A stretch of 64,000 nucleotides of DNA. It comes from JACVRW01 sp963764665 (GTDB lineage Bacteria; Actinomycetota; Thermoleophilia; Solirubrobacterales; Thermoleophilaceae). The stretch covers positions 124,001 through 188,000 of the forward strand of contig CAVXTL010000010.1 of assembly GCA_963764665.1 (NCBI GenBank). The letters run 5' to 3'. Under the pieces are notes generated by a model, which was not told where the DNA came from, ran no database searches, and worked only from the letters and a program-made list of their open reading frames with translations. Made by a program: the position numbers and the translations under genes. Positions 51,457 to 59,928 of the stretch are shown piece after piece; the stretch's first letter is position 1; every line of letters starts with the position of its first letter.

Positions 51457-52641
51457 ATGGCGAACCCCTATCTGAAGAAGTACCTCATGACCGCCGGGCC
51501 CACGCCGCTGCCCCCGGAGGTCTCTCTGGTCATGGCCGAGCCCATGCTCTACCACCGCGCGCCGGCCTTCGTGGACGTGTACGCGCGTGTGCTGCGGCGG
51601 CTCAAGGACGTGTTCGAGACCCAGAACGAGGTGCTGATCTTCGCGGCCTCCGGAAGCGGCGCGCTCGAGTCGGCCTCCGCCAACCTCGTTCGCCGCGGCC
51701 GTCCCGCCCTCGTGGCCTCCTGCGGCAAGTTCGGGGAGCGCTGGGCCGAGCTGTCGGACGCCTACGGCGGCCACACCGTCCACTGGCAGACCGAGTGGGG
51801 TCAGAAGATCGAGCCCGCCGAGCTCGATCGCGTGCTCGGCGAGAACCCGGACGTGGAGGTGGTCTTCACCACCCTCTCCGAGACCTCGACAGGCGTGATC
51901 AACGACGTTCGCGAGCTCGGCGAGGTCGCCCATCGCCACGGCGCGCTGATCGTCGTCGACGCGGTCTCGGGCCTGGGCGCGGTGCCGGTCCCCCAGGACG
52001 AGTGGAACCTCGACGTGGTCGTGTCCGGCTCGCAGAAGGCGCTGATGTCCCCGCCCGGCCTGGCGTTCGCCAGCCCCAACGAGGCCGCCCTCGAGTACGC
52101 GGCCGGCACCGACACCCAGCGCTTCTACTTCGACTGGGCGCGCACGGTCGCGGGCCAGCGCAAGGACCCGCCGGACAGCCCGTTCACTCCGGCCGTGGGC
52201 CTCGTGGCCGCGCTCGACGTGGCGCTCGGGATGATCGAGGAGGAGGGCCTCCAGGACGTGTTCGAGCGCCATCGCCTGCTCGGACGGGCCTGCCGTGAGG
52301 CGGTCCGCGCGCTCGACCTCGAGACCTACGGGCCCGATGACGAGAACGCCAACGTGGTCACGGCGATCAACCTGCCCGACACGATCGACGGCAACCAGGT
52401 GCCGAAGGTGATGCGCGACAGCTACAACATCACGATCGCGGGCGGCCAGGGCAAGCTCAAGGGCCGCATCGCCCGGTTCGCCCACTGCGGGTACTTCGGC
52501 GCCTTCGACATCCTCCTCACGCTCTCCGCGTTCGAGATGACGCTGGCCGGGCTCGGGCACGACCTCGAGCTGGGCGCCGGTGTGGCCGCGGCGCAGCGAG
52601 TGTTCCTCGAGGCGGGCGTGCCCGTCTCGGCTCCGGCGTGA
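51457..52641 (+). CDS. Class V aminotransferase (serine-glyoxylate/AGT family)
   Basis: 394 residues, PLP enzyme. Lys194 (VSGSQKALMSPPG) is the Schiff-base lysine; AASGSGALESA (64-74) holds the phosphate; VVDAVSGLGA carries the Asp. It is related to alanine-glyoxylate and serine-pyruvate transaminases. Its stop overlaps serA, so it may make serine from hydroxypyruvate, or replace SerC. Start ATG 51457. Confidence 0.83.
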   Translation: MANPYLKKYLMTAGPTPLPPEVSLVMAEPMLYHRAPAFVDVYARVLRRLKDVFETQNEVLIFAASGSGALESASANLVRRGRPALVASCGKFGERWAELSDAYGGHTVHWQTEWGQKIEPAELDRVLGENPDVEVVFTTLSETSTGVINDVRELGEVAHRHGALIVVDAVSGLGAVPVPQDEWNLDVVVSGSQKALMSPPGLAFASPNEAALEYAAGTDTQRFYFDWARTVAGQRKDPPDSPFTPAVGLVAALDVALGMIEEEGLQDVFERHRLLGRACREAVRALDLETYGPDDENANVVTAINLPDTIDGNQVPKVMRDSYNITIAGGQGKLKGRIARFAHCGYFGAFDILLTLSAFEMTLAGLGHDLELGAGVAAAQRVFLEAGVPVSAPA

Positions 52642-54257
52642 GCGCCGGAGCGCCGGGCCCCGCACGAGTCCTGGTCAAGGAGAAGATCGGCGACTCGGGG
52701 GTGCAGCTGCTGCGCGACGCCGGGCTCGACGTGGAGATCGGCGTGGACTGGTCGCAGGACGAGCTCGAGAGCAGGATCGGCGCCTTCGACGGCATCCTGA
52801 TCCGGTCGGCCACCAATCTCACGGCCGACCTGATCGGCAGGGCCACCAGCCTGCGCGTGGTGGGCCGCGCCGGGGTCGGGGTGGACAACGTGGACGTGGA
52901 CGCCGCCACCAAGCGCGGCGTGGTGGTGGCCAACGCGCCCCAGTCCAACGTCATCACCGCGGCGGAGCACACTATTGCGCTGCTGCTCGCGCTCGCCCGG
53001 CGTGTGCCCCAGGCTCACGCGTCGCTGATCGGGGGCGCCTGGGAGCGCTCGAGCTTCAGCGGGGTGGAGCTGTACGAGAAGACGCTCGGGGTGCTGGGCT
53101 TCGGCCGGATCGGCCAGCTCGTGGCGCAGCGCGCGCTCGGGTTCGGCATGCACGTGGTGGCCTTCGACGCCTACGTGGCCGAGGAGCGCTTCCGCGAGGT
53201 GGGCGTGGAGCGGGCCGAGACCTCCGACGAGCTCTATGACCGCGCCGACTTCGTGACGATCCACCTGCCCGTGACCGAGGAGACCTCCGACTGGCTCAAC
53301 GCCGACGCCTTCGCCCGGATGAAGGACGGGGTGCGCGTGATCAACGTGGCCCGCGGCGGCCTGCTCGTGGACGACGACCTGAAGGCGGCGCTGGACTCGG
53401 GCAAGGTCGCCGGCGCGGCACTCGACGTCTTCCGCGAGGAGCCCGTGACGGTGCACCCGCTGTTTGGATATCCGAACGTGGTGGTCACCCCGCACCTGGG
53501 CGCCTCCACCACGGAGGCCACCGACCGCGCCGGCTACCAGGCCGCCGAGCAGGTCGTGGCGGCGCTCACCGGCGGCACGGTCACCTCCGCCGTCAACATT
53601 CCGTCGATATCCGCAGAGGATCTGGAAGCGCTGGGCGGCTTCCTGCCGCTCGCACGCGACCTCGGCCGGATCGCCACGGCACTGGCCGAGGGCACGTCCG
53701 TGGACGCGCTCGAGGTCGAGTACCGCGGCCGCATCGCCGAGCGCGACACGCGCCTGCTCACCGTCCAGGTGCTCAAGGGCGTGCTGGCCGGGCACACCGA
53801 GGAGGAGATCAACGACGTCAACGCGCCTGCGATCGCCCAGGAGCGCGGGATCGCGGTCACGGAGACGAGCACCGCCCAGGCGCGCGACTTCACCGACCTG
53901 GTCCGCGTGGCCGTGGTCAGCGGCGGCGAGAGCACCCGGGTGGTCGGCACCACGCTCGGCAGCGCACACCGCTCGCACCTGCTGGAAGCCTGGAACTCCC
54001 GCTTCAACCTCCAGCTCGAGGGCCACCTGGCGATCTTCCGCTACGAGGACCGCCCCGGCATGCTCGGCCGGGTGGGCACCTCGCTGGGCGAGGAGGGCAT
54101 CAACATCGTCTCCGCCGCGGTGGGCCGCGGCTCGGAGGACGGCGACAGCGCCGAGGCCACCATGGTCGTGACCGCCGACTCGGCCGTGCCCCAGGACGTG
54201 GTGGACCGCATCGCCTCCACGGACGGCTTCGTGGCCGGGCGAACCATCAGCCTCTGA
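52638..54257 (+). CDS. serA: D-3-phosphoglycerate dehydrogenase
   Basis: 539 residues, the long (type I) form with an intervening domain and a C-terminal ACT domain. The NAD fold is LGVLGFGRIGQLVAQRA (150-166). Catalytic Arg239 (NVARGG), Glu268 (REEPV) and His286 (TPHLGAS) are present. The ACT domain HLAIFRYEDRPGMLGRVGTS covers about the last 75 residues and probably senses serine. GTG 52638 overlaps the aminotransferase stop by 4 nt. Confidence 0.94.
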   Translation: MSAGAPGPARVLVKEKIGDSGVQLLRDAGLDVEIGVDWSQDELESRIGAFDGILIRSATNLTADLIGRATSLRVVGRAGVGVDNVDVDAATKRGVVVANAPQSNVITAAEHTIALLLALARRVPQAHASLIGGAWERSSFSGVELYEKTLGVLGFGRIGQLVAQRALGFGMHVVAFDAYVAEERFREVGVERAETSDELYDRADFVTIHLPVTEETSDWLNADAFARMKDGVRVINVARGGLLVDDDLKAALDSGKVAGAALDVFREEPVTVHPLFGYPNVVVTPHLGASTTEATDRAGYQAAEQVVAALTGGTVTSAVNIPSISAEDLEALGGFLPLARDLGRIATALAEGTSVDALEVEYRGRIAERDTRLLTVQVLKGVLAGHTEEEINDVNAPAIAQERGIAVTETSTAQARDFTDLVRVAVVSGGESTRVVGTTLGSAHRSHLLEAWNSRFNLQLEGHLAIFRYEDRPGMLGRVGTSLGEEGINIVSAAVGRGSEDGDSAEATMVVTADSAVPQDVVDRIASTDGFVAGRTISL

Positions 54258-54264
54258 GCCGGGC

Positions 54265-55284
54265 ATGAGGGCGCTCGTCATCACCGAGCATGGGCCGCCC
54301 GAAGTTCTGAAGGTCGAGGAGCGGCCCGACCCGCAGCCGGGGCCGGACCAGGTCCGCGTGCGCGTGCGCGCCGCCGCCATCAACTTCGCCGACCTGCTGG
54401 CCAGGGTCGGCCTCTATCCCAACGCGCCGGCTCCGCCGTGCGTGGTCGGATTCGAGATCGCGGGCGACGTGGACGCGGTCGGCGCCGGGGTGGAGGGCTT
54501 CGAGCCCGGACAGCGCGTGATGGGCGGCTGCCGCTTCGGCGGCTACGCCGAGCTGGCGCTGACGGGGCCGGGCGAGCTCATCCCGCTGCCCGAGGACTGG
54601 AGCTACGCCCAGGGAGCCGCCATGCCGGTGGCCTACGCCACCGCCTATGCGGGCCTCGTGCGCTACGGCGGCCTGCGCGCGGGCGAGCGGGTGCTGATCC
54701 AGGCGGCCGCGGGCGGCGTGGGCATAGCCGCCACGCAGGTGGCCAAGCTGATGGGGGCGGAGGTGTACGGCGCCGCCTCGCCGGGCAAGCACGACGCGAT
54801 CCGCGGCTTCGGCGTCGACCATCCGGTGGACTACCGCACCCACGACGTGGTCGACGAGGTCCGCCGGATCGCCGGCGAGAGGGAGCCGCTCGACCTCGTG
54901 TTCGACGCGATCGGCGGCCGCAGCTTCAAGCAGGGCTTCTCGCTGCTGCGGCCGGGGGGCCGGCTCGTCTGCTTCGGCGCCTCGGAGATCCAGGCCGGCG
55001 AGCGCCGCAGCCGCGCCCGTGCCCTTCGGGTGCTCGCCCAGATGCCGCGCTTCAACCCGGTCAAGCTGATGAGCGAGTCGAAGTCGGTGATCGGGCTCAA
55101 CATGCTCGGGCTCTGGGACGCCAAGCACTCGCTCGACGAGTACATCGCCCCGCTGGCCGCCTGGGTCGAGCGCGGCTCCATCCACCCGGTGGTCGCCGCG
55201 ACGTTCCCGCTGGAGCAGGGGCCCGAGGCCCACCGCTACCTGCACGCCCGCGAGAACATCGGGAAAGTGGTGTTGGAGCCGTGA
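54265..55284 (+). CDS. Zinc-independent medium-chain dehydrogenase (quinone oxidoreductase-like)
   Basis: 339 residues, MDR superfamily. VRVRAAAINFADLLARVGLY and VVGFEIAGDVDAVGAGVEGF form the catalytic domain without zinc cysteines; the NADPH site is VLIQAAAGGVGIAATQVAKL. GRLVCFGASEIQAGERRSRA and KSVIGLNMLGLWDA are typical of synaptic vesicle VAT-1/quinone reductase types. The hydride acceptor is unknown. A hairpin repeat follows 8 nt after the stop. Confidence 0.82.
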   Translation: MRALVITEHGPPEVLKVEERPDPQPGPDQVRVRVRAAAINFADLLARVGLYPNAPAPPCVVGFEIAGDVDAVGAGVEGFEPGQRVMGGCRFGGYAELALTGPGELIPLPEDWSYAQGAAMPVAYATAYAGLVRYGGLRAGERVLIQAAAGGVGIAATQVAKLMGAEVYGAASPGKHDAIRGFGVDHPVDYRTHDVVDEVRRIAGEREPLDLVFDAIGGRSFKQGFSLLRPGGRLVCFGASEIQAGERRSRARALRVLAQMPRFNPVKLMSESKSVIGLNMLGLWDAKHSLDEYIAPLAAWVERGSIHPVVAATFPLEQGPEAHRYLHARENIGKVVLEP

Positions 55285-55292
55285 GCGGATGT

Positions 55293-55329
55293 CATCGGTG
55301 CGCAGCCGGCCGAGCCGGCTGCTTCCGCA
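55293..55329 (+). repeat. Hairpin repeat, copy 3 of 3
   Basis: The stem arms 55302-55310 and 55314-55322 enclose the loop CGA, with the flanks TCGGTGC and TTCCGCA. It sits between the preceding dehydrogenase stop and the -10 box of the leu leader, as copy 1 does ahead of ilvB. Confidence 0.65.
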
Positions 55330-55335
55330 ACCCGA

Positions 55336-55341
55336 TACGCT
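55336..55341 (+). promoter_or_regulatory. -10 box (TACGCT) of the leuA leader
   Basis: TACGCT is followed by TTCCCTGG (8 nt) and ATG 55350. The spacing matches the other leaderless starts in the window. Confidence 0.5.
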
Positions 55342-55349
55342 TTCCCTGG

Positions 55350-55406
55350 ATGTCTCGCCGCACCGACCTGCTGCTTCTCCTTCTCCTCCCCCCTCGGGGG
55401 GAATAA
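55350..55406 (+). CDS. leuL: leuA leader peptide with seven consecutive leucines
   Basis: The 18-residue frame reads MSRRTDLLLLLLLPPRGE and stops at TAA 55404-55406, 62 nt before the leuA ATG. The seven leucine codons (68-88 of the 55300s: CTG, CTG, CTT, CTC, CTT, CTC, CTC) are a classic ribosome-stalling sensor of charged leucyl-tRNA. A GC-only hairpin (CCCCC/GGGGG, 55388-55401) begins in the last leucine codon, so a stalled ribosome would change folding downstream. Leader peptides of leuA are known in other actinobacteria; this one is inferred from sequence. No T-run terminator is visible, so the outcome may be translational or Rho-dependent. Confidence 0.75.
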   Translation: MSRRTDLLLLLLLPPRGE

Positions 55407-55468
55407 CGCGTGGCGGCCGCCAGCCGCAAGCTCAAGGGGAACACAGACAGGACGACGAAGAGGGCGAC

Positions 55469-57076
55469 ATGACCGATGGCCGTAGTGAGCAGGACCGAGT
55501 AAGGATCTTCGACACGACGCTGCGCGACGGCGAGCAGTCGCCGGGGATCGCGCTCAACCGCCAGGAGAAGCTCGAGATCGCGCACCAGCTGGCGCGGCTC
55601 GGAGTGGACGTGATCGAGGCCGGCTTCCCGATCACCTCCCCGGGCGACTTCGACTCCGTGCAGGCCATCGCACGCGAGGTTCACGGCCCGGTCATCTGCG
55701 GGCTCGCACGCACGTCCAAGCAGGACATCGACGCTGCCTGGAACGCGATCAAGGACTCCGAGCGTCCGCGGATCCACACGTTCATCGCCACCAGCGACAT
55801 CCACATCGAGCGCAAGCTCCAGACCACCCGCGAGGACGTGAAGGGCCAGGCCCGCGCCGCGGTGGCGCAGGCGCGTGGGTACACAGACGATGTGGAGTTC
55901 TCGCCCGAGGACGGCTCGCGCTCGGACGTGGAGTTCATGGCCGAGGTGATCCAGATCGCGCTCGACGAGGGCGCCACCACCATCAACGTGCCCGACACGG
56001 TCGGCTACACGATGCCCGACGAGTACGCAGAGATGTTCCGCCGCCTGTACGAGCTCGTGCCGGGCCTGCGCGACGTCACGGTGTCGGTGCATTGCCACAA
56101 CGACCTCGGGCTGGCGGTGGCCAACTCCTTCGCGGGCCTCGCGGCCGGCGCCCGGCAGGTGGAGTGCGCCGTGAACGGCATCGGCGAGCGCGCCGGCAAC
56201 GCGTCGCTCGAGGAGATCGTGATGCTGCTGCACACCCGCGAGTCGACGGTGGATCTCTGGACGGGCGCCGTCACGCGCGAGATCGCGCGCACGTCACGGC
56301 TCGTATCGCGGCTCACCGGCTATCCGGTGCAGCCCAACAAGGCGATCGTGGGCCGCAACGCCTTCGCCCACGAGGCCGGCATCCACCAGGACGGCGTCCT
56401 TAAGGAGCGCACGACGTACGAGATCATGGACGCCACCACGATCGGGCTCGACTCGAACTCGATCGTGCTCGGCAAGCACTCCGGGCGGCACGCGCTCCGC
56501 AACGCGCTCGAGGAGCTCGGCTTCCAGGTCGACGGCGCTGCGCTCAACACGGCCTTCAAGAGCTTCAAGGAGCTGGCTGACAAGAAGAAGACCGTCACGG
56601 CCGTGGACCTGGAGGCGATCGTGTCCGACGAGATGCGCCAGGCCCCGACCTCGTTCGAGATGGTGTCGTTCGACGTGGAGGCCTCGAACGTGCGCGCGCC
56701 GCTGGCGCGGGTGAGCGTCCGTCTTCCCGGCGGGGAGGTCGAGTCGGGCAGCTTCACCGGGGACGGCCCGGTGGACGCCTTCTTCAGCGCGATCAACGCG
56801 GCGGTGGGCCACGACGCCCGTCTGCGCGAGTACCACGTGAGCGCGGTCACCGGCGGGCGCGACGCGCTCGGCGAGGTCACCGTGATGCTCGAGCTGAACG
56901 GCATGCTCGCCTCCGGGGTGGGGGTGTCCACCGACATCCTCGAGGCGTCGGGCAAGGCCTACCTGCGCGCGCTCTCCACGGCGCTGGCCAAGGCCGGCGA
57001 CAACTGGTCGAGCTCTGCCGCCACGGAGGCCGAGCGGCACCTCGAGCACCAAGAGACCCCCACACCGGCGCCCTGA
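55469..57076 (+). CDS. leuA: 2-Isopropylmalate synthase
   Basis: 535 residues, the prokaryotic type with a LeuA dimer regulatory domain. TLRDGEQSPG (18-26) opens the TIM barrel; metal-binding HCHNDLG and GIGERAGNASLEEI are present; the C-terminal regulatory domain (about 380-520) binds leucine for feedback inhibition. It condenses acetyl-CoA with 2-oxoisovalerate. ATG 55469 has GAAGAGGG upstream; the longer frame from 55289 runs through the hairpin repeat and leader and is rejected. The next gene starts inside its stop (CTGA). Confidence 0.95.
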   Translation: MTDGRSEQDRVRIFDTTLRDGEQSPGIALNRQEKLEIAHQLARLGVDVIEAGFPITSPGDFDSVQAIAREVHGPVICGLARTSKQDIDAAWNAIKDSERPRIHTFIATSDIHIERKLQTTREDVKGQARAAVAQARGYTDDVEFSPEDGSRSDVEFMAEVIQIALDEGATTINVPDTVGYTMPDEYAEMFRRLYELVPGLRDVTVSVHCHNDLGLAVANSFAGLAAGARQVECAVNGIGERAGNASLEEIVMLLHTRESTVDLWTGAVTREIARTSRLVSRLTGYPVQPNKAIVGRNAFAHEAGIHQDGVLKERTTYEIMDATTIGLDSNSIVLGKHSGRHALRNALEELGFQVDGAALNTAFKSFKELADKKKTVTAVDLEAIVSDEMRQAPTSFEMVSFDVEASNVRAPLARVSVRLPGGEVESGSFTGDGPVDAFFSAINAAVGHDARLREYHVSAVTGGRDALGEVTVMLELNGMLASGVGVSTDILEASGKAYLRALSTALAKAGDNWSSSAATEAERHLEHQETPTPAP

Positions 57077-58083
57077 GCGCGGCGAACTTCACCTGGCGCG
57101 ACGGCGAGCGCCTGATCCGCTTCGGCCGCGGCGCGGTCCAGGAGGCGCCCTCGCTTCTGGCCGGTGCCGGCCTGACCGACTACGCGCTCGTCACGACTCG
57201 CCGGGCGTTGGAGAGCGCGCCGGCCCTGGTCCAGGGCGCGGCCGTCGTGGCGCACGTGCCGGCCGGCAAGGTCGACGAGATCTCGGCCGAGCTGGTCGGG
57301 GAGGTGGGCGACCGCGACGTGGTGGCGCTCGGTGGCGGCCGGGTGGTGGACACGGCCAAGGCGGTGGCCGGCGCCGGCGGCGGCGCTTGCGCGGCGGTGC
57401 CCACCACCCTGTCCGGCGCCGAGCTCACGCCCTTTCACCGCACGCCCGCCGGCGTGGAGGGCGCTCGCATGGTGCGACCCGCGCTCGTGGTGGCCGATCC
57501 CGACCTAATGGCGTCCCAGGCGCCGGCGCAGCTCGTGGCGAGCGCGCTGAACGCGCTGGCGCACGCGCTGGAGGCCACCTACACGCCGTTTGCCAACCCG
57601 GTCGGCGACGCCGCCGCCCTGCGCGCGTCGGCCCTGCTCGCGGAGGGCACGCGCGCCGAGCCGCCCGACCGCGACGCGGCGGCCCTCGGCGCGCTCCTCG
57701 CCGGGTACGCCTCGGGTGCCGCCGGATTCGCGGTGCACCACGCGGTTTGCCAGATGCTCGTGCGCGTGGCCGGCACGCCCCATGCCGAGACCAACGCGGT
57801 GATGCTTCCTTACAGCGCGCGATTGATGGCCGCCCGCGCCCCTGGCCCGCTCGGGGCCTTCGCGGCGGCCCTCGGGGACCCGGCCGGCGACCCCGGCGCG
57901 GCGGCCGAGCGCGTAGCTGATCTGACGCGCCGGACCGGCCATACGCGGCTCTCGGAGCTGGGGGCGGGTGAGGAGCACGTGGCCCCGGTGGTCGAGGCCG
58001 TGGGAGCGCATCCGGCACTGGGCAACACGCCCGACCCGCCGGACGCGGCCGAGCTCACGGCATTCGTGCGCGCGGCTCTCTGA
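57073..58083 (+). CDS. Iron-containing alcohol dehydrogenase, maleylacetate reductase-like; probable CUG start
   Basis: About 336 residues from CTG 57073, which overlaps the leuA stop as CTGA. The standard start TTG 57208 would cut off SAANFTWRDGERLIRFGRGA, a typical family N-terminus. VVALGGGRVVDTAKAVAGAG and AVPTTLSGAELTPFHRT bind NAD(P); LVASALNALAHALEATYTPF, FAVHHAVCQMLVRVAGTPHA supply the metal histidines, although the usual first Asp ligand position is Asn, as in maleylacetate reductases. It would reduce maleylacetate or a related keto-acid. The coupling to leuA is unexplained. Confidence 0.8.
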   Translation: MSAANFTWRDGERLIRFGRGAVQEAPSLLAGAGLTDYALVTTRRALESAPALVQGAAVVAHVPAGKVDEISAELVGEVGDRDVVALGGGRVVDTAKAVAGAGGGACAAVPTTLSGAELTPFHRTPAGVEGARMVRPALVVADPDLMASQAPAQLVASALNALAHALEATYTPFANPVGDAAALRASALLAEGTRAEPPDRDAAALGALLAGYASGAAGFAVHHAVCQMLVRVAGTPHAETNAVMLPYSARLMAARAPGPLGAFAAALGDPAGDPGAAAERVADLTRRTGHTRLSELGAGEEHVAPVVEAVGAHPALGNTPDPPDAAELTAFVRAAL

Positions 58084-58100
58084 GCGGTAGCATCGACGCG

Positions 58101-58853
58101 ATGGCCGGGCCCCTGGACGGCAAGGTGGCTGTTGTGACCGGCGCCTCTTCGGGCATCGGCGAGGCCACCGCGCTGGCCCTGGCGCGCGCAGGCGCCGCGG
58201 TGGCTCTGGGCGCTCGTCGCAAGGATCGGCTCGACGCGCTGGCCGGGCGCATCTCGGGCGAGGGCGGCCGCGCCCACGTCCGCGCCGTGGACCTCACCGA
58301 CGAGTCCGACGCCGCCGCCTTCATTCAGGGGGCGCACGACGAGCTCGGTGGCCTGCACATCCTGGTGAACAACGCCGGCGTGATGCTCCTCGGCCCGGTG
58401 GCCGGGGCCGACACGGCCGAGTGGCGCCAGATGATCGAGATCAACCTGCTCGGCCTCCTCTGGTGCACCCACGCCGCCTTCCCGCTGATGGCGCAGGGCG
58501 GGGGAGGAGACATCGTCAACCTGTCCTCGGTGGCGGGCCGGCGAGCGACTGCGGGGGCCGCCGTCTACAACATGACCAAGTTCGGCGTGCACGCCTTCTC
58601 CGAGGCGCTGCGCCAGGAGGCACTCCACTCGAAGGTGCGTGTGACGGTGGTGGCTCCGGGCTTCGTGGAGACCGAGCTTCAGGGCCACAACACAAATCCA
58701 CTGGTGCAGCAGGGCGTCACAAAGATACGCGACCAGATCGGTGAGGTCCTCCACGCCGACGACATCGCCGGCGCGATTGCGTTCGCCGTGTCGCAGCCCG
58801 CCCACGTGTGCATCAACGAGCTGCTGGTGCGGCCCACGGGCCAACAGGGCTGA
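58101..58853 (+). CDS. Short-chain dehydrogenase/reductase
   Basis: 250 residues, classical SDR. The cofactor motif is TGASSGIGEA (13-22); LVNNAGVMLLG (85-95 region), Ser in NLSSVAGRR, and the YNMTKFG YxxxK catalytic pair. ARRKD after the second strand favours NADPH. ATG 58101 follows TAGCAT (58088-58093) by 7 nt, leaderless. The substrate is unknown. Confidence 0.9.
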   Translation: MAGPLDGKVAVVTGASSGIGEATALALARAGAAVALGARRKDRLDALAGRISGEGGRAHVRAVDLTDESDAAAFIQGAHDELGGLHILVNNAGVMLLGPVAGADTAEWRQMIEINLLGLLWCTHAAFPLMAQGGGGDIVNLSSVAGRRATAGAAVYNMTKFGVHAFSEALRQEALHSKVRVTVVAPGFVETELQGHNTNPLVQQGVTKIRDQIGEVLHADDIAGAIAFAVSQPAHVCINELLVRPTGQQG

Positions 58854-58862
58854 TCGGTTGCC

Positions 58863-59300
58863 GTGCAGAGCAGCGCGGCGACGGTGGAGGACTACCTGGC
58901 CGAGCTCCCCGAGGAGCGCTCCACGGCGATCGCGGCAGTCCGCGACGCCGTGAACGCGAGCCTGCCGGCGGGCTACGAGGAGCGCATGCAGCACGGGATG
59001 ATCAGCTGGGTGGTGCCGCTCGAGCGGCACCCGGACACTTACAACGGGCAGCCGCTGGTCCTCGCCGCGCTCGCCAGCCAGAAGCGCCACATGGCGCTGT
59101 ACCTGATGTGCACCTACTCCGATGAGGCGCAGGCCGCGTTCCGGGCCCGTTGGGAGGCCACAGGTCGCAGGCTCGACATGGGCAAGAGCTGCGTCCGCTT
59201 CCGCCGTCTGGAGGACGTGGCGTTGGACGTGGTGTGCGATGAGATCGCGGCGAGCCCGCCTGAACGCATGATCGAGGCGCATAACCGAGCGCACCCCTAG
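58863..59300 (+). CDS. DUF1801 family protein
   Basis: 145 residues: VEDYLAELPEERSTAIAAVR, AGYEERMQHGMISWVVPLER, LASQKRHMALYLMCTYSDEA, GKSCVRFRRLEDVALDVVCD. This is the YdhG-like DUF1801 fold, structurally related to iron chaperone-like proteins; the biochemistry is unsettled. GTG start at 58863, 9 nt after the SDR stop; probably the same transcript. Confidence 0.8.
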   Translation: MQSSAATVEDYLAELPEERSTAIAAVRDAVNASLPAGYEERMQHGMISWVVPLERHPDTYNGQPLVLAALASQKRHMALYLMCTYSDEAQAAFRARWEATGRRLDMGKSCVRFRRLEDVALDVVCDEIAASPPERMIEAHNRAHP

Positions 59301-59334
59301 AGTCGCTGCGTCCGTGATAACGTACGCTCGTCCA

Positions 59335-59925
59335 ATGGCTGCCGTTGCGCTTGAACAGGACCTCAACGTCGGACCGCGCGTCCACGCGCTGCGCGAGGCG
59401 ATGGACCTGTCGCTGCGCGATCTCGCGGGCCGCTCAGGGGTCTCCGCCCAGATGCTGAGCCAGGTGGAGCGCGGCGAGACGAGCCCGACGCTCTCGGTGG
59501 CCTCCCGGATCGCCACAGGGCTCGAGCTGACGCTCTCCCAGCTCCTGCGCCTGGACGAGAGCGGCTCGGTGACCGTGGTGCGGGCCGGGGAGCGGCTGGC
59601 CGGCGGCGCCTCGGAGCGCGGCCACGGCTGGGAGATCCTCACGCCACCGCTGCCCGGCCAGCGTGCCGAGCTGTCCCTGCACCGCCTGGCGGCCGGGGCC
59701 GCCACCGGCGGGCCGAGCGATCCGCCGATGCACGAGCCGGGGAGCCGCGAGACGGCCGTGGTCATCGCGGGCCGGGTGCGACTGCTGTGCGACGGGGCCG
59801 CGCACGAGCTCGCCACGGGCGACGCCGTCACGTTCGACGCGGATCTGCCCCATCACTTCGAAAATCCCGGTGGCGACGACGCGCGCTTTCTCGCGGTCGT
59901 GGCCGCCGGCCTGAGGAGGTCCTGA
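59335..59925 (+). CDS. XRE-family HTH regulator with cupin sensor
   Basis: 196 residues. The HTH domain (about 14-68) has LREAMDLSLRDLAGRSGVSA and QMLSQVERGETSPTLSVASR; the C-terminal cupin (about 105-195) has PMHEPGSRETAVVIAGRVRL and LATGDAVTFDADLPHHFENP. Such proteins repress amino-acid or polyamine genes in response to a small ligand. ATG 59335 follows TACGCT (59323-59328) by 6 nt, so the earlier start 59314 is rejected. It lies 3 nt upstream of leuC and may be read through into leuCD. Confidence 0.87.
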   Translation: MAAVALEQDLNVGPRVHALREAMDLSLRDLAGRSGVSAQMLSQVERGETSPTLSVASRIATGLELTLSQLLRLDESGSVTVVRAGERLAGGASERGHGWEILTPPLPGQRAELSLHRLAAGAATGGPSDPPMHEPGSRETAVVIAGRVRLLCDGAAHELATGDAVTFDADLPHHFENPGGDDARFLAVVAAGLRRS

Positions 59926-59928
59926 CCG

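Noticed and set aside
55388..55401. CCCCC/GGGGG hairpin as an intrinsic terminator
   Set aside because: No run of T follows it, so it is described only as part of the leu leader structure.
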